Shown here: in pieces, positions 39,298 to 49,263 of the stretch
Layout of the letters: the number at the start of each line of letters is the position of its first letter
How positions within the stretch are numbered: the stretch's first letter is position 1
Source: Paulinella micropora
Taxonomy: Eukaryota > Cercozoa > Imbricatea > Euglyphida
Length of the DNA: 64,000 nucleotides
Assembly: GCA_009731375.1 (NCBI GenBank)
Contig: BJOX01000244.1
Coordinates: forward strand, 475,047-539,046
Direction: 5' to 3'
Made by a program: the position numbers and the translations under genes
Notes under the pieces: model-generated
What the model was told of the DNA's origin: nothing
Databases searched by the model: none
The model's input: only the letters and a program-made list of their open reading frames with translations

Positions 39298-39820
39298 TGA
39301 TTTACTATATAACCTTTGTTACCCCGCGGAAAGAGACCGGAGCGGCCCGTTCATTTAGCGCTAAGTTTTGCACGACTATCAGGAGGGGCAAGGGCGCGCC
39401 CAAGAAAACGTAAATTACGCTCAAGGAAACGGTCTTACACTGGAGAGGGAGAAAAAGGGGAGGGGGCTCGGGGGGGGGGCCTTATTCCACGGGCAAGGCT
39501 TAATTTGTGGCTTTAGAGAAAAAGCAAAAATAAATAAACTTTTTTTTGGGAGCCCACAGGAGAGGGGGGGGGCGCCCCCCCCCCCCCTTTTTCCCTCTCC
39601 CTTCCCCTTTGAGCCCCCTGAGCCCGGGGGGCTCAAAGAACAGGGGAAGGGCAAGGGGGGGGGGAGAGAGCGCAGAAGCTACCAAAAAATATATGAAACG
39701 CCTCGACTAAGCCCCAATGCCGGGCGCCCCCCCCATCTCCCTTGTCGAGACTCCGGCTGAACGAGTTCTAGCGAATTTTTTGGTACTTTCTTGATGGCGC
39801 AGAATATTGCGGCTTGACGG
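39298..39820. other. Non-coding island sequence, G/C runs
   Basis: Contains a decayed copy of the island module (near 39,405-39,440), a GAGCCCCCTGAGCCC palindrome at about 39,610 that recurs at 41.07, 60.64, 60.87 and 63.49 kb, and long G or C runs. No gene seen. Confidence 0.6.
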
Positions 39821-39821
39821 T

Positions 39822-39915
39822 CTGTGCATATGATATGACCGAAAAAGGCAGCGTTCTCAGGCTTTTCTGGCAATACTGCCTTTTTTCCGGCCATGTCATT
39901 CCAGGCGCACACATA
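39822..39915. promoter_or_regulatory. Island hairpin element, copy 1
   Basis: TGTGCATATGATATGACC, then GAAAAAGGCAG, and 45 bases on the reverse complement CTGCCTTTTTTCCGGCCAT and GGCGCACACA. Preceded by TTGCGGCTTGACGGTC in this and the other copies. The role is unknown. Confidence 0.6.
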
Positions 39916-40169
39916 CACAAATTTGATGACAAGTTTTGTGCAAAAAAGAAGAGAGAAAGAGAAGAATCTTCCTGCTCGAAAAAAAGGGGAGGGGGGACAA
40001 AGGGAAGAGGGGAGAGGGGGGAAAACCCTCCCCCTTGTCTCCCCCTCCCTCCTCCCTGCGAAGGGGGGGGGAGCGCGCAAGACTTGTCATTTGCGCAACA
40101 ACAAAAAATTTTGGCGGGCGTTTTTCTCCGCGGGAAAGGGGAAGAGTGGGGGCACACCAAGAATCTATG

Positions 40170-40345
40170 AATTTTTTGTTATTAAAGCTCGACAAAGCCT
40201 TACACTTCAATCCGATCTGTAGTATTGCCTTTTCTGACTATCACATAACACAGTGGGGAGAGGCTCGTCTTGTCATGGGTGTGTTCAGCGTCTTAAAACT
40301 TTTGTTAAGAGGATTTTTTTTATTTATTCTTTTTCGTACATTCTT
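40170..40345 (-). repeat. Island module copy and AT-rich spacer
   Basis: ATTAAAGCTCGACAAAGCCT followed by TACACTTCAATCCGATCTG. The same block recurs at 41,920-41,965. No ORF. Confidence 0.7.
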
Positions 40346-40356
40346 AGCGCGCTGGC

Positions 40357-40735
40357 CAGGCCAGCCACGCGCAGCTCGCCAGCAGGATGATGATGATGAT
40401 GCCCGCAGAGACACCGCGCGCCGCGGCGGCCGAGGACACGCCCACAGGGGCGCCCGTCTCCGCAAACTCTCCGCCCGTTGTTGTTGTTGTTGTTGTTGTC
40501 GGCGGAGTGGGAGGCGGCGCTGTCGTGGTTTAAAACTCTGTCCACCTTTCGCAGCCTTGGTAGACCGCAACCCCGCGCGCCCCCGAGTTTATACGAAAGC
40601 CCTGCAACGGATCGGCGCAGGCCCACGCGCGCAGCATAATCGACGGGGGCCCCCGGCAAAAACATATCTGCAGCTGGTATTGGTGCTATGATCGCTCCAG
40701 GAGGTATTGATGGCCTCCTGCACGTTTTCGGCGGG
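40357..40735 (-). pseudogene. Remnant of a membrane glycoprotein-like gene
   Basis: One minus-strand frame ends TTTAPPPTPPTTTTTTTGG, then GVSAGIIIIILLASCAWLAW and a stop at 40,357: a Thr/Pro stalk and one TM helix. Just upstream in the same frame is a TAA and MLRAWACADPLQGF. Further up, another frame reads ENVQEAINTSWSDHSTNTSC with two N-glycosylation sequons. It looks like a type I membrane protein broken by a stop and a frameshift. Confidence 0.4.
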
Positions 40736-40736
40736 C

Positions 40737-41990
40737 CCAAATTTTGATCATATCACACCCTCCCGAGACGCAGGACAGGAAAAAGGGAGGAGTGGGGGCG
40801 CTCTAAGAAAGTGCGAAAAAAATACGCTGAATTAAAATTCGACAAGTTCTTACACTTGGCACTGAGAACGAATAGAGAAAACGTAAATTACGCTGAATTT
40901 AATTAAAGCTCGACGGTCTTACACTGGAACCAAAAAAAGGGGACAGCAAGGGCGCGCTAAGAATGTACAAACAATAAAAAAATTCTTGACAAAGTTTTAG
41001 TTTGGGCACTGAACTAGGAGAGGGGGGGGGGCGCCCCCCCCTATCCCCCCCTTTTCCTTTCTTTCCCCTGAGCCCCCTGAGCCCGGGGGGCTCAAAGAAC
41101 AGGGGAAGGGCAAGGGGGGGGGGGGAGAGCGCAGAAGCTACCAAAAAAAAATGAAACGACTCGACTAAGCCGGGCGCCCCCCCCCCCCCCCCCCCCCCCC
41201 CCTCNNNNNNNNNNTTTCTTGATGGCGCAAAATATTGCGGCTTGACGGTCTGTGCATATGATATGGCCGAAAAAGGCAGCGTTCTCAGGCTTTTCTGGCA
41301 ATACTGCCTTTTTTCTGCTATATCATTCCAGGCGCACACATACGCAAATTTGGCGACAAGTTTTGTGCAAAAAAAAGAAGAAAGAGAAAGAGAAAAATCT
41401 TCCTGCTCGAAAAAAGGGGGAGGGGGGACAAAGGGAAGAGGGGAGAGGGAGGGGAGAGAGGAGAGGGAAGAAAGAGGGAAGAGGGACGAAAGACGGAAGA
41501 GGGAGGATAACCCTCCCCTCCTCCCTCCTCCCTGTCGTTTGCTTAAAGGGGAAGAGAGAGGGAAGGGGGGGGGGAGAGAGGGGCGCCCCCGTTCTCTTCC
41601 CTTCCCTCTTTCTTCCCCCTCTCCCCTTTTTCTTCCCTCTCCCCCTTCTCTGCCCCTCCCCCTTATCTTCCCGCTCCCTCTTCCCTCCGAAGGGGGAGGG
41701 AGTGCGCAGGACTTGTCATTTGCGCAAGAAAAAAAAAATTCTGGCGCGCGTTTTTTTCCGCGGGGAAACGACCGCTAAAACCCTGGGGAAAGAGACAGGA
41801 GCGGCCCGTTCATTTGGCGCTAAGTTTTGCACGACTATGATACGATCAGAAAAGGCAGTGCTTCCAGGTTTCTTGGTAGAACTGGCTTTTTTCAGCTAGA
41901 TCAAGAATCTATAAATTTTTTTTTATTAAAGGTCGACAAAGCCTTACACTTCAATCCGATCTGTGGTATAACTCCGGCGAAAGGTATCTG
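40737..41990. repeat. Island repeats, G/C runs and 10-N join
   Basis: Holds module copies at about 40,832, 40,900 and 41,925, the hairpin element at 41,251-41,342 and a variant at 41,836-41,905, poly-C next to the N join at 41,205, and purine/pyrimidine-rich stretches. No gene seen. Confidence 0.7.
41251..41342. promoter_or_regulatory. Island hairpin element, copy 2
   Basis: Nearly identical to the copy at 39.8 kb, with matching changes in both arms (ATATGGCCGAAAAAGGCAG against CTGCCTTTTTTCTGCTATAT). Confidence 0.6.
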
Positions 41991-42018
41991 GCCACGCCGA
42001 CGGCAGGTTGCGCGTAAC

Positions 42019-42346
42019 TCAGGGCTCGGGCTCCAGGCAAAAGAGCTTCGTGCCTGGCAAGCACGTGTCCGCGGGATACGCCGGTTTTTCCCAGCTCGTG
42101 GAGCTCGAGTCATCATCGGCCAGGAAAGGCGTCCAGTCGTGTGTGCAGCCTTCAACAATCGTGTAACGTACTTTCGGCGGCTGCATTCGCTTCAACGGGG
42201 GTTCTCAGTACGGCTGCCATTGACAGCCAGCTGGGTTTGCTAAACTCGGCCCGGGGCAGGGCACCGTCCACAAGTGCCTGAGGATCACGTCGCGCTGCCC
42301 CGGCTCGAGCCTGACGGCATACCAAATACTAGGTTTAGGATAGCCT
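42019..42346 (-). pseudogene. Gene remnant with one in-frame TGA
   Basis: A minus-strand frame reads YPKPSIWYAVRLEPGQRDVI and ILRHLWTVPCPGPSLANPAG, meets TGA at 42,205 where Trp would fit, and continues PPKVRYTIVEGCTHDWTPF to a stop at 42,019. The composition is protein-like throughout. The part after the TGA could start at ATG 42,186 as a 55-residue protein. Family not recognised. Confidence 0.45.
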
Positions 42347-42506
42347 TGGAGAAAGGGGGAGGGAGTGCGCAAGACTTGTCATTTGCGCAACAACAAAAAT
42401 TTTGGCGTGCGTCTTTTTCCGCGGGAAAACAAGAGTAGGGGCGCGCTAATAATGTACAAACAATAAAAAGCGATTTTTTTAAATAAAAACTCGACAAAGT
42501 CGTACG

Positions 42507-44165
42507 CTAGAACATGTCTTCCTCGTTCTCCCTGGCCGGAAGAGATGGTTTGACGCCAGGCTGCAACCTGTCTGCGTATAGCTGGAACAATGGCCCCGCG
42601 GGATGCCAGTGCGCCGCCTGCAGTGGCTGGAAGAGCCCTGCGTGGGCAGGCCTGGCCACAGTGCTCCCGGCAGGCTTAAAGTCGGCCCAGGCTCGAGGGC
42701 ACATGATCAGGGCCTGCCACATGAAAGCCACCAACAGCAGCCAGGGATGAGGGATGCATCTGACAAACCACAGATTTTGGCGGCGGCCGCTGCAGCTCAC
42801 CATGAGCGCTCTGGCAAGCGAGATCAGTGCGCATGTAGTCTCCAGCACTTGGTCGCTAGGGGGGTAAGATGGCGTGCCTTGTTGTGCGCTGTGCAACCTA
42901 ACAACCCGGCCGCTCGCGCTCTGGAAGGCGTTGAGAGTGAAGGTGGGCAAGGAAGTTAGTAATAGGTTCCCGTAGGCGCCGTGCCAACCACTATTGTAGT
43001 CCGTCAGAGTTTGCACGCCAAACCAGAGGGAGCCCTCGCGATAACCCGGGTTGCGGCGCCAGTCCCAGCGGCTCCCGACCTCGTGTACGCTGCGCAGCCA
43101 CCAGCCCAGCACCCAGACGTCCTCGTCGTGGTATTGGATCTTGGTGTCCCAGCCCAGCACCACGGGCCAGCGCGGCGGGGGCTGGGGCAGCTTAGCGTCT
43201 AGCACGGGCGGGCCATCCAACACCTCGCGCCCATAGAACTCGACCCCCGTGCGCGCCGCCGCGTAGCCCCAGGCCCGAGCGAAGCGCGGTGTGAGCGGGC
43301 CGTAGCGGGAGACCCCGCGCGACCAGCGTGCGGGCGGTGCATCCCGCACGCGTCGGTGGTACACCCGGACCAGCATTTCATAGAGGCGCGGGTGCTTCTG
43401 CAGCCCCGCGGCGGGCACATACAAGTCTGGCCTTCGGTAGACCACTCCTGTCAGGCCGAAGCTGCCTGCCGAGCGCACCAAACTCTGCACCACCATATTC
43501 GTGTCCCAGTCCTGGCTGGACTGCAGGGCCTGGTATAGTGCCTGCTGGAATGCTGCGAGCACGGTGTACAAGGGCACAGGCTCAGCGCACGCACTGGCTT
43601 GCACCCCACACCAAGCCAGCACACCCTTCGCTCTCGGGTCGAGGGAGCGGCGGCATACATCCAGCAAGGCCTGCGGCACCGGCCGCGCCAGCAAGCACAG
43701 CGGATCGCTCTCCCATAGCTGGGGGAAGACGTCCTGCCCAGCAACTGAGGTACTGGCGCAGAGCCGCTGTCGGGCGCCGAGGTCGACGCGAAACCACGGC
43801 GAGCGCCCCGCGCAGTACCTTAGTGCCTGCCATAGATGCTCCTGCTCTTCGACGGTGGGAGACCAGGGGTGTTGCTCTAGGAGAGACACCAAGCTCTCGG
43901 CTTCACGGGCTTGACGTTCTGGCCTCCGGAACTCCCGGAGGTACGTTAGCAGGGCACGTACGGCTTGCGTCATGGTCCTGTCCCCCGCGGCCGCCTGGCT
44001 GCTGTTCGGCACGGGCCAATGCGGCGTGCGGCGCAGCTTGCTCGGCGGTTTCGAATGTACGAACTCGTGACGCATCTGCCGCAGTTGGACGAGGTACAAC
44101 TGGAATTTCTTTTCCTGTGCTTGGCATTCTGTTGGATTTTCATGGCAGACTGCGCACCGTGACAT
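42507..44165 (-). CDS. Unrecognised 552-residue protein with a Cys-rich N-terminus
   Basis: I chose ATG 44,165 (MSRCAVCHENPTEC), because the upstream extension is a GA-repeat translation. The N-terminus CxxC-HENPTEC suggests a small zinc site. The rest is Arg/Trp/Leu-rich and globular, with WDTKIQYHDEDVWVLGWWLR and SRWDWRRNPGYREGSLWFG near residue 370. The end is ARENEEDMF. No signal peptide and no clear TM helix, except a hydrophobic WLLLVAFMWQALIM near residue 470. No frameshifts: one of the few intact long genes in the island. It is divergent from the helicase gene, 376 bases apart. Confidence 0.7.
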   Translation of the reverse strand: MSRCAVCHENPTECQAQEKKFQLYLVQLRQMRHEFVHSKPPSKLRRTPHWPVPNSSQAAAGDRTMTQAVRALLTYLREFRRPERQAREAESLVSLLEQHPWSPTVEEQEHLWQALRYCAGRSPWFRVDLGARQRLCASTSVAGQDVFPQLWESDPLCLLARPVPQALLDVCRRSLDPRAKGVLAWCGVQASACAEPVPLYTVLAAFQQALYQALQSSQDWDTNMVVQSLVRSAGSFGLTGVVYRRPDLYVPAAGLQKHPRLYEMLVRVYHRRVRDAPPARWSRGVSRYGPLTPRFARAWGYAAARTGVEFYGREVLDGPPVLDAKLPQPPPRWPVVLGWDTKIQYHDEDVWVLGWWLRSVHEVGSRWDWRRNPGYREGSLWFGVQTLTDYNSGWHGAYGNLLLTSLPTFTLNAFQSASGRVVRLHSAQQGTPSYPPSDQVLETTCALISLARALMVSCSGRRQNLWFVRCIPHPWLLLVAFMWQALIMCPRAWADFKPAGSTVARPAHAGLFQPLQAAHWHPAGPLFQLYADRLQPGVKPSLPARENEEDMF

Positions 44166-44541
44166 CGGCGGAGGATGGAGGTGAGAGAGAGAGAGCGAGA
44201 GAGAGAGAGTAGAAATTTCCAAGCTTTACAGAAGTTACAGAGTCTGATCGTTCTGGGGATTCACGGTCAAAGTTTTGCACGACCATATCACTCCCAAAAT
44301 TTGACCATATCACACACCCTCCCGAGGAGCAAACCGGGTTGAATTCGCATACAACCAACAACAACTCGTCAGCAGAATAAGTTTTTGCAAGGGGTAGAAA
44401 GGGAAGAAGGGCAGGAGCGGGGGAAGGGGGAGAGGAGGGAAGGGGGGAGGGGGAAGGGGGAGGGGGAAGAGAAGGAAAAAAGCTCCTCTCCCCCCAACAC
44501 CTTTCCACTTTGTAAAAGACACAAAGAAGAAGCTCTTGTGG
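44166..44541. promoter_or_regulatory. Divergent intergenic region
   Basis: Between the 552-residue protein and the helicase. Contains a GA/AG tract, AAAATTTGACCATATCACAC (a motif also at 40.7, 57.7, 60.4 and 62.5 kb) and a purine-rich GGGAAGG array. It probably holds both promoters. No TATA box is clear. Confidence 0.5.
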
Positions 44542-47451
44542 ATGTCCCAACCTGCTCCGGCGCAAGCCGCTGCACAGACTGGCAAGCGCGCCCTGCCGTC
44601 CGTTGAGAGCAAGGGCGATGCACTCACCCCAGAGAGCCCGCGCAAGCGCCCGTGCAACGAAAAGAGGCCCAACCACAGAGTCTGGATCGGCGAATACGAT
44701 AGCACGAACTGGAGCAGCAGAGGCGTCCTGGACGAGTTTCTCCTCCTGCGGTGCGGTGCTCGTGCCTCTCTCTATACCGTCAAGCACCTTCCGGGTCAGG
44801 AAGACCCGCACCTGTTTGAGCTCCAATACACGTGCCAGGGTAGTACTCGCTTGAGTCGCCCTTGCCTGGCCCACAAAGGCGTTTTCCATCGCGCGGGGAA
44901 CAATAACGCCAGGGTCAGAGTTACCGAGTACAGCCGCACCCTGGATGTTGTTTGCTGCGACACTCAATGCGCGGCCAATAAGCACCCAGAGCGCTTCGAT
45001 CTGGAAGAACTAGAAGAAACAAAGGCAGCCTGGCGCAATTGGGAGGCCGACTACGACGACGACACGTGGTTCAACCTCGTCGAAAACGACGGCGACGAGG
45101 GCAGAGGGCTTGCGCAGGAACAAGGACAACAATGCCCTGCAAGCTCGAGCTCAAGCAGTGCTGGACTGGCTGCCCCCGCCACGGTGGCAGGCAGAGATTG
45201 GTTTTCTCGACATCTGGCGCGCACCTTTATGTGCAAACAACGCCACCACGATTCAAACATTATTTTCAAGGTCCTCCTTAATAAGGAAAGACCAAACGGC
45301 TTTGAAATCGAATACCGCAAGAACAGTGATGGGTCGCGAAATCACCCCTGTCCTGCTTACGACGGCTTGGTTCACGACGGCAGTAAAGCGTACATTGAGC
45401 CCTCCCCCGAATTCATGCACGTGTCCGTCCTCTGCAAAGAAGAAGCGTGCAAGAGACTGGGGCCAGTTCTTTTCAAAGTACAAGATCACGAGGAGAAGCT
45501 GCGCGGCAGTCAAAGGTCGGGTTTGGGAAGAGGAAGCAACAGGAAAACCCACCACGAAATCGACGCAACGGAAGAGCCCAGGCAGGAAGGGGAGGACGAC
45601 GAGGGAAGCGACGACGAGGAGACAAGGGTGGCAAAGGCCGCAAAGGCGGAGAAAAGGGACAAGAAATACCGAGCACGTCTGGAGCCCCTTTTAGCCCAAC
45701 TCACCCCCCTTCCGCGACCTGCAGAGCTGGACTACATCGGGCAAGACTTGCCGTCTGGAACACTGGAAAAGGCCTGCAAGAAGAGAGAACACGTACTAAG
45801 AGAGACAGTAAAGCTTTTTATAAAATATTGGGCCAGAGAGGCCGCCGCCGAGCGCAAGTTCGATTCATTACAAGCCAGAGGCTCGGGAGAGGAAAAGAAG
45901 GAGGAGGGAAGTTTTGAGGAGGGTTCGGGAGAGGACTCGGACAGTGCTTCGGACGACGATCATTGGAAAGACATTTTTCGAGAGCGATACGAGCACGCCC
46001 GAAAAGAGTTGGTGCAGCGGCTAACTTTGTTTATGAACGATTATCTCTGCCACATCAAGGGGCTCAGCAAAGAGGCAATCGCAGTCTTTTGGGGGCAGGG
46101 ACAAGAGAAAACGTGGGTACTAAAACCCATCGACGACTTTAAGTACCAAGGGGATGATCTCGAAATCAAGCTTCCTTCATCTTCAATCAAGCTAAAAAGC
46201 AAAAAAAAGAAGAGGAGAAAAGAGCCCAGTGGCATCGTCGAACTCGACAGGGGCGTGACGACCACTCTCCGTAAGGCTTGGCTCCAAAGCAGCAGGCGCA
46301 GAATCGCTAAAAGCATAGACTTCTTTACGAACCCTAGGGAAGAGGCTCTGCACAACATTCGCTACAGTGACCGCGAGACAGACACATTGAACTGGTTTAC
46401 AGGCTTTCGGGTTTTAACGCAGCAAGTTAGGAACTACATGGAAACCAACGGGCTCGACGACGCTGCCATGCACCAGCTCGCCGCCCCTTTTCGCGAGTAC
46501 GTGCACAACATCCTGGCCGGAGGAGTGACACAAATGTCACGCTACCTGTTTAAGTGGATGTATACGCTTCTGCGCGAAGGAAAGAAGCCTGAGCAGGCTT
46601 GTGTCTTTATCTCCGAGCCAGGTGCTGGTAAGACAACGTTAATCGAGCTGTTATCACGCGTCATTGGGGAACAATGGGTTTTTGTGTCGTCAAAGCCAGA
46701 GGAAATAATGGGCAAGCACAATTCCCATCTTAGCTTTAGAGTTCTTGTGGTGAGCGAGGAGGCCACATTGAATAGCACGAACAAGTTGGGGTCCAACGCC
46801 ATGAAAGAAAAAATCGCTTCGAAAAAGCTTAACATTAACCCCAAGTTCATGCCTCTCTTTGCAATCAGGGACCCCAGCGGGCATATCTTCAATAGCAATT
46901 ACCAGAATATGGTTCTTGTGGAAAAAGGAGAGTGTCGCTATATATTTTACCCCGTGTCCAACAAATTTGCCAATCGCATACGCACGACGTCGGCCAATGA
47001 ATACTTTGCACGCCTTCGTGCGCTGCCCGATGAGATCTTAGCTTGGCAACTGTTTCTTTCGCAAGACTCGCAAGTGGACGGAATCGATCTACGTCAGGAT
47101 GCAATGTACAATACGGAGGTTTTTTGGCAAAGTGCGTTTTGCAGTGCCCCCCTGCACGTCCAGTTTTTTTACGAAACCATCAAGAATAGCAAACCCCTCG
47201 ATGAGGTGGGGAGTCCCTCGCATTGGGAGCCCAAGCATTGGCACAAGAGATACAACAGCTGGTGCAGAGAGAGCCGAAATGGATTTTTCACGGCAAAGAA
47301 CATAGTCACCTTTGAGCGCGATCTTAAATACTATTTACAATGGGATTCGCAGGCCAGACGTCTACTGGCCTGGCTCCCACTTGAAAAGCAGCTAATGCAC
47401 ATCAAGGCCAGAATCACTGGCGTGTACGAGGTGCACAGTGCTGAGAATTAG
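44542..47451 (+). CDS. SF3 helicase (D5/DUF5906-like) with two Zn-ribbons
   Basis: 969 residues from ATG 44,542 (MSQPAPAQ). Two Zn-ribbons of the type that follows AEP primase cores: RPCLAHKGVFH...DVVCCDTQCAANK (about residues 110-155) and HPCPAYDGLVHDG...SVLCKEEACKR (about 270-310). Then an acidic linker and helices, and the SF3 ATPase from about residue 655: Walker A EPGAGKTTLIE, Walker B RVLVVSEEA, and a sensor-like segment PLFAIRDPSGHIFNSN. No AEP primase catalytic motif is visible. It is likely a replicative helicase that works with a separate primase. Intact, with TAG at 47,449. Confidence 0.85.
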   Translation: MSQPAPAQAAAQTGKRALPSVESKGDALTPESPRKRPCNEKRPNHRVWIGEYDSTNWSSRGVLDEFLLLRCGARASLYTVKHLPGQEDPHLFELQYTCQGSTRLSRPCLAHKGVFHRAGNNNARVRVTEYSRTLDVVCCDTQCAANKHPERFDLEELEETKAAWRNWEADYDDDTWFNLVENDGDEGRGLAQEQGQQCPASSSSSSAGLAAPATVAGRDWFSRHLARTFMCKQRHHDSNIIFKVLLNKERPNGFEIEYRKNSDGSRNHPCPAYDGLVHDGSKAYIEPSPEFMHVSVLCKEEACKRLGPVLFKVQDHEEKLRGSQRSGLGRGSNRKTHHEIDATEEPRQEGEDDEGSDDEETRVAKAAKAEKRDKKYRARLEPLLAQLTPLPRPAELDYIGQDLPSGTLEKACKKREHVLRETVKLFIKYWAREAAAERKFDSLQARGSGEEKKEEGSFEEGSGEDSDSASDDDHWKDIFRERYEHARKELVQRLTLFMNDYLCHIKGLSKEAIAVFWGQGQEKTWVLKPIDDFKYQGDDLEIKLPSSSIKLKSKKKKRRKEPSGIVELDRGVTTTLRKAWLQSSRRRIAKSIDFFTNPREEALHNIRYSDRETDTLNWFTGFRVLTQQVRNYMETNGLDDAAMHQLAAPFREYVHNILAGGVTQMSRYLFKWMYTLLREGKKPEQACVFISEPGAGKTTLIELLSRVIGEQWVFVSSKPEEIMGKHNSHLSFRVLVVSEEATLNSTNKLGSNAMKEKIASKKLNINPKFMPLFAIRDPSGHIFNSNYQNMVLVEKGECRYIFYPVSNKFANRIRTTSANEYFARLRALPDEILAWQLFLSQDSQVDGIDLRQDAMYNTEVFWQSAFCSAPLHVQFFYETIKNSKPLDEVGSPSHWEPKHWHKRYNSWCRESRNGFFTAKNIVTFERDLKYYLQWDSQARRLLAWLPLEKQLMHIKARITGVYEVHSAEN

Positions 47452-48334
47452 AAAAAGAGAACACACCTTTTGCACTAAGGAGTTGGTGCTGACTTTTACT
47501 GGCAACAATAAAATAAATGGCGTTTTACGACAATTGATTCAGAGTTTGATTTCATTTTCATAATAAGCACGATTCATTTGTGGGGGTAATCTAGCGCCGA
47601 GCGAGCTGCTAACACGCGTCATAGGAGAGCAACAAATTGATACTTACTTCCAGTAAAATTAATCAGCTCATGGACACAATAACCCGTGTCAGCAGCTCCA
47701 CAGATTGTTGGCTTACCAGCCTATGGCTCAGAAATAAACACACACGAGCCTGCGCGGGGTTCTGTCCGTGGCACACGGGTTCCCAGAAGCTATCTCAGCG
47801 CACTGGCCTGTTTTACTGTCGTATCTGAGCCGGGGGGAAGGGAAAGCAGCTGTTTGGAAAGGGGGAAGAGGGGGGGTGTGTGATATGGCCGAAAGGACGT
47901 CCTTCCATAATGTCCTCCTGTATTGCCCTTTCTGACCATACCAAAATAACTCGTCAGCAGAATAAGTTTTTGCCAGAGGTGGGAAGTGGAGAGGGGCATG
48001 GGAAGTGGAAGGGGAGGGGGGGGGAGGGAAGGGGAAGAGGGGGGCAGGGCGGGGAAAGAGAAGGAAAAAAAGGACCCCCTCCCTCTCCCTCTCTTCCCCC
48101 CCCCCCCCCCCCNNNNNNNNNNAAGGGGAGGGGGGGGGAGGGAAGGGGAAGAGGGGGGCAGGGCGGGGAAAGAGAAGGAAAAAAAGGACCCCCTCCCTCT
48201 CCCTCTCTTCCCCCCCCCCTCCCAAAACACCTTTCCACCTTGTCAAAGACACAAAGAAGAAGCTCTTGTGGGTGAGAAAGCTTTCCTCAAAGAAGCGATC
48301 GTCGCCACAAAAAACAGAGGAGAGGGCGCTACAA
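47452..48334. other. Intergenic with P-loop relics, G/C runs and a 10-N join
   Basis: Besides the relics at 47,600-47,760, the stretch has one hairpin-like block (47,880-47,945) and a purine/pyrimidine block that is identical on both sides of the N join at 48,113, so that join is probably a false duplication. Confidence 0.7.
47600..47760. pseudogene. Inverted pair of helicase P-loop relics
   Basis: Plus strand at 47,600 reads GAGCTGCTAACACGCGTCAT (ELLTRVI of the helicase). The minus strand from 47,760 to 47,690 reads QARVCLF/VFISEP, a stop, AGKPTI and VELLTRV. Together they form an inverted repeat made from the Walker A region. Confidence 0.7.
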
Positions 48335-49255
48335 ATGTCCCAGCCTGCTCCGGCGCAAGCTACTGCACAGACTGGCAAGCGCGCCCTATCGTCCGTTGAG
48401 AGCAAGGGCGATGCACTCACACCAGAGAGCCCGCGCAAGCGCCCGTGCAAGGACCCCGCTGCCGCCACGGCCCACGGCGACGAGGGAGGAAAAAAAGAAA
48501 ATGAAGGAAACCACCTCGCCAGCTCGAGCTCAAGCAGCGACCCTCGCGGACGGCTTGTATTACTAGAAGGTGGAGATCCGAGCGCGGGGGGTCGAGATGG
48601 GCTGAGCACTGGACTGGCTGCCCCAGTTACGATGGCCGGCAGGGATTGGTTTTCTCGACATTTGGCGCGCACCTTTCTGTGCAAGCAACGCCACCACAGT
48701 AATGTAGGTTTTAATCTCACTCCAATGCAAAAGAAAAATGGCCTTTACATTGAGTACCGTGAAGACAGCGCGGGGTCACGACGACACCCCTGCCCTGCCT
48801 ACGACGGGTTGACTCATGACGGCAGTAACGCGTACATCGAGCCGTCCCCCGAATTCATGCACGTGTCCGTCCTCTGCAAGGAAGGAGCGTGCAAAAGACT
48901 GGGACCAGTTCTTTTCAAGGTACAAGATCACGAGGAGAAACTGCGCTGCAGCCGGAATACGAGCACGGGAAGAGGTAGCAACAGGAAAACCCACCACGAA
49001 ATCGACGAGGTGGAAGAGCCGGGGCAGGGAGGAGAGGACGACGAGGGAAGCGACGACGAGGAGACAAGGGCGGCAAAGGCTGCGAAGGCGGAGAAGAGGG
49101 ACAAGAAATACCTAGCACGTCTGGAGCGCCTTTTGGCCAAACTCGCCCCCCTTCCGCGGCCTGCAGAGCTGGACTACATCGGGCAAGACTTGCCGTCTGG
49201 AACACTGGAAAAGGCCTGCAAGAAGAGAGAACACGTACTAAGAGAGAAGCAGTAA
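48335..49255 (+). CDS. Second helicase copy, N-terminal part (Zn-ribbon)
   Basis: 306 residues starting MSQPAPAQ as in the first copy. It has only the second Zn-ribbon (HPCPAYDGLTHDG...LCKEGACKR). The first is replaced by a Gly/Ser/Glu-rich stretch. A two-base insertion (AG within GAGAGA) at about 49,248 shifts the frame and stops it eight bases before the next ORF. Confidence 0.75.
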   Translation: MSQPAPAQATAQTGKRALSSVESKGDALTPESPRKRPCKDPAAATAHGDEGGKKENEGNHLASSSSSSDPRGRLVLLEGGDPSAGGRDGLSTGLAAPVTMAGRDWFSRHLARTFLCKQRHHSNVGFNLTPMQKKNGLYIEYREDSAGSRRHPCPAYDGLTHDGSNAYIEPSPEFMHVSVLCKEGACKRLGPVLFKVQDHEEKLRCSRNTSTGRGSNRKTHHEIDEVEEPGQGGEDDEGSDDEETRAAKAAKAEKRDKKYLARLERLLAKLAPLPRPAELDYIGQDLPSGTLEKACKKREHVLREKQ

Positions 49256-49263
49256 AGCTTTTT

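Noticed and set aside
39768-40160. Minus-strand peptide KRQYCQKSLRTLPFSAISYA conserved in several copies, as a gene
   Set aside because: It lies over the hairpin element, is open in two frames at once, and its changes follow base pairing rather than codon positions.
41092-41301. GC-rich ORFs in poly-G/poly-C blocks of the island
   Set aside because: They read through homopolymers and N runs; no protein-like composition.
43328-44212. Plus-strand ORFs opposite the 552-residue protein
   Set aside because: High GC opens the antisense frames; they have no starts or motifs of their own.
44542-47451. Calling the helicase a complete D5 primase-helicase
   Set aside because: No AEP catalytic motif was found in the first 250 residues, so only helicase and Zn-ribbons are claimed.
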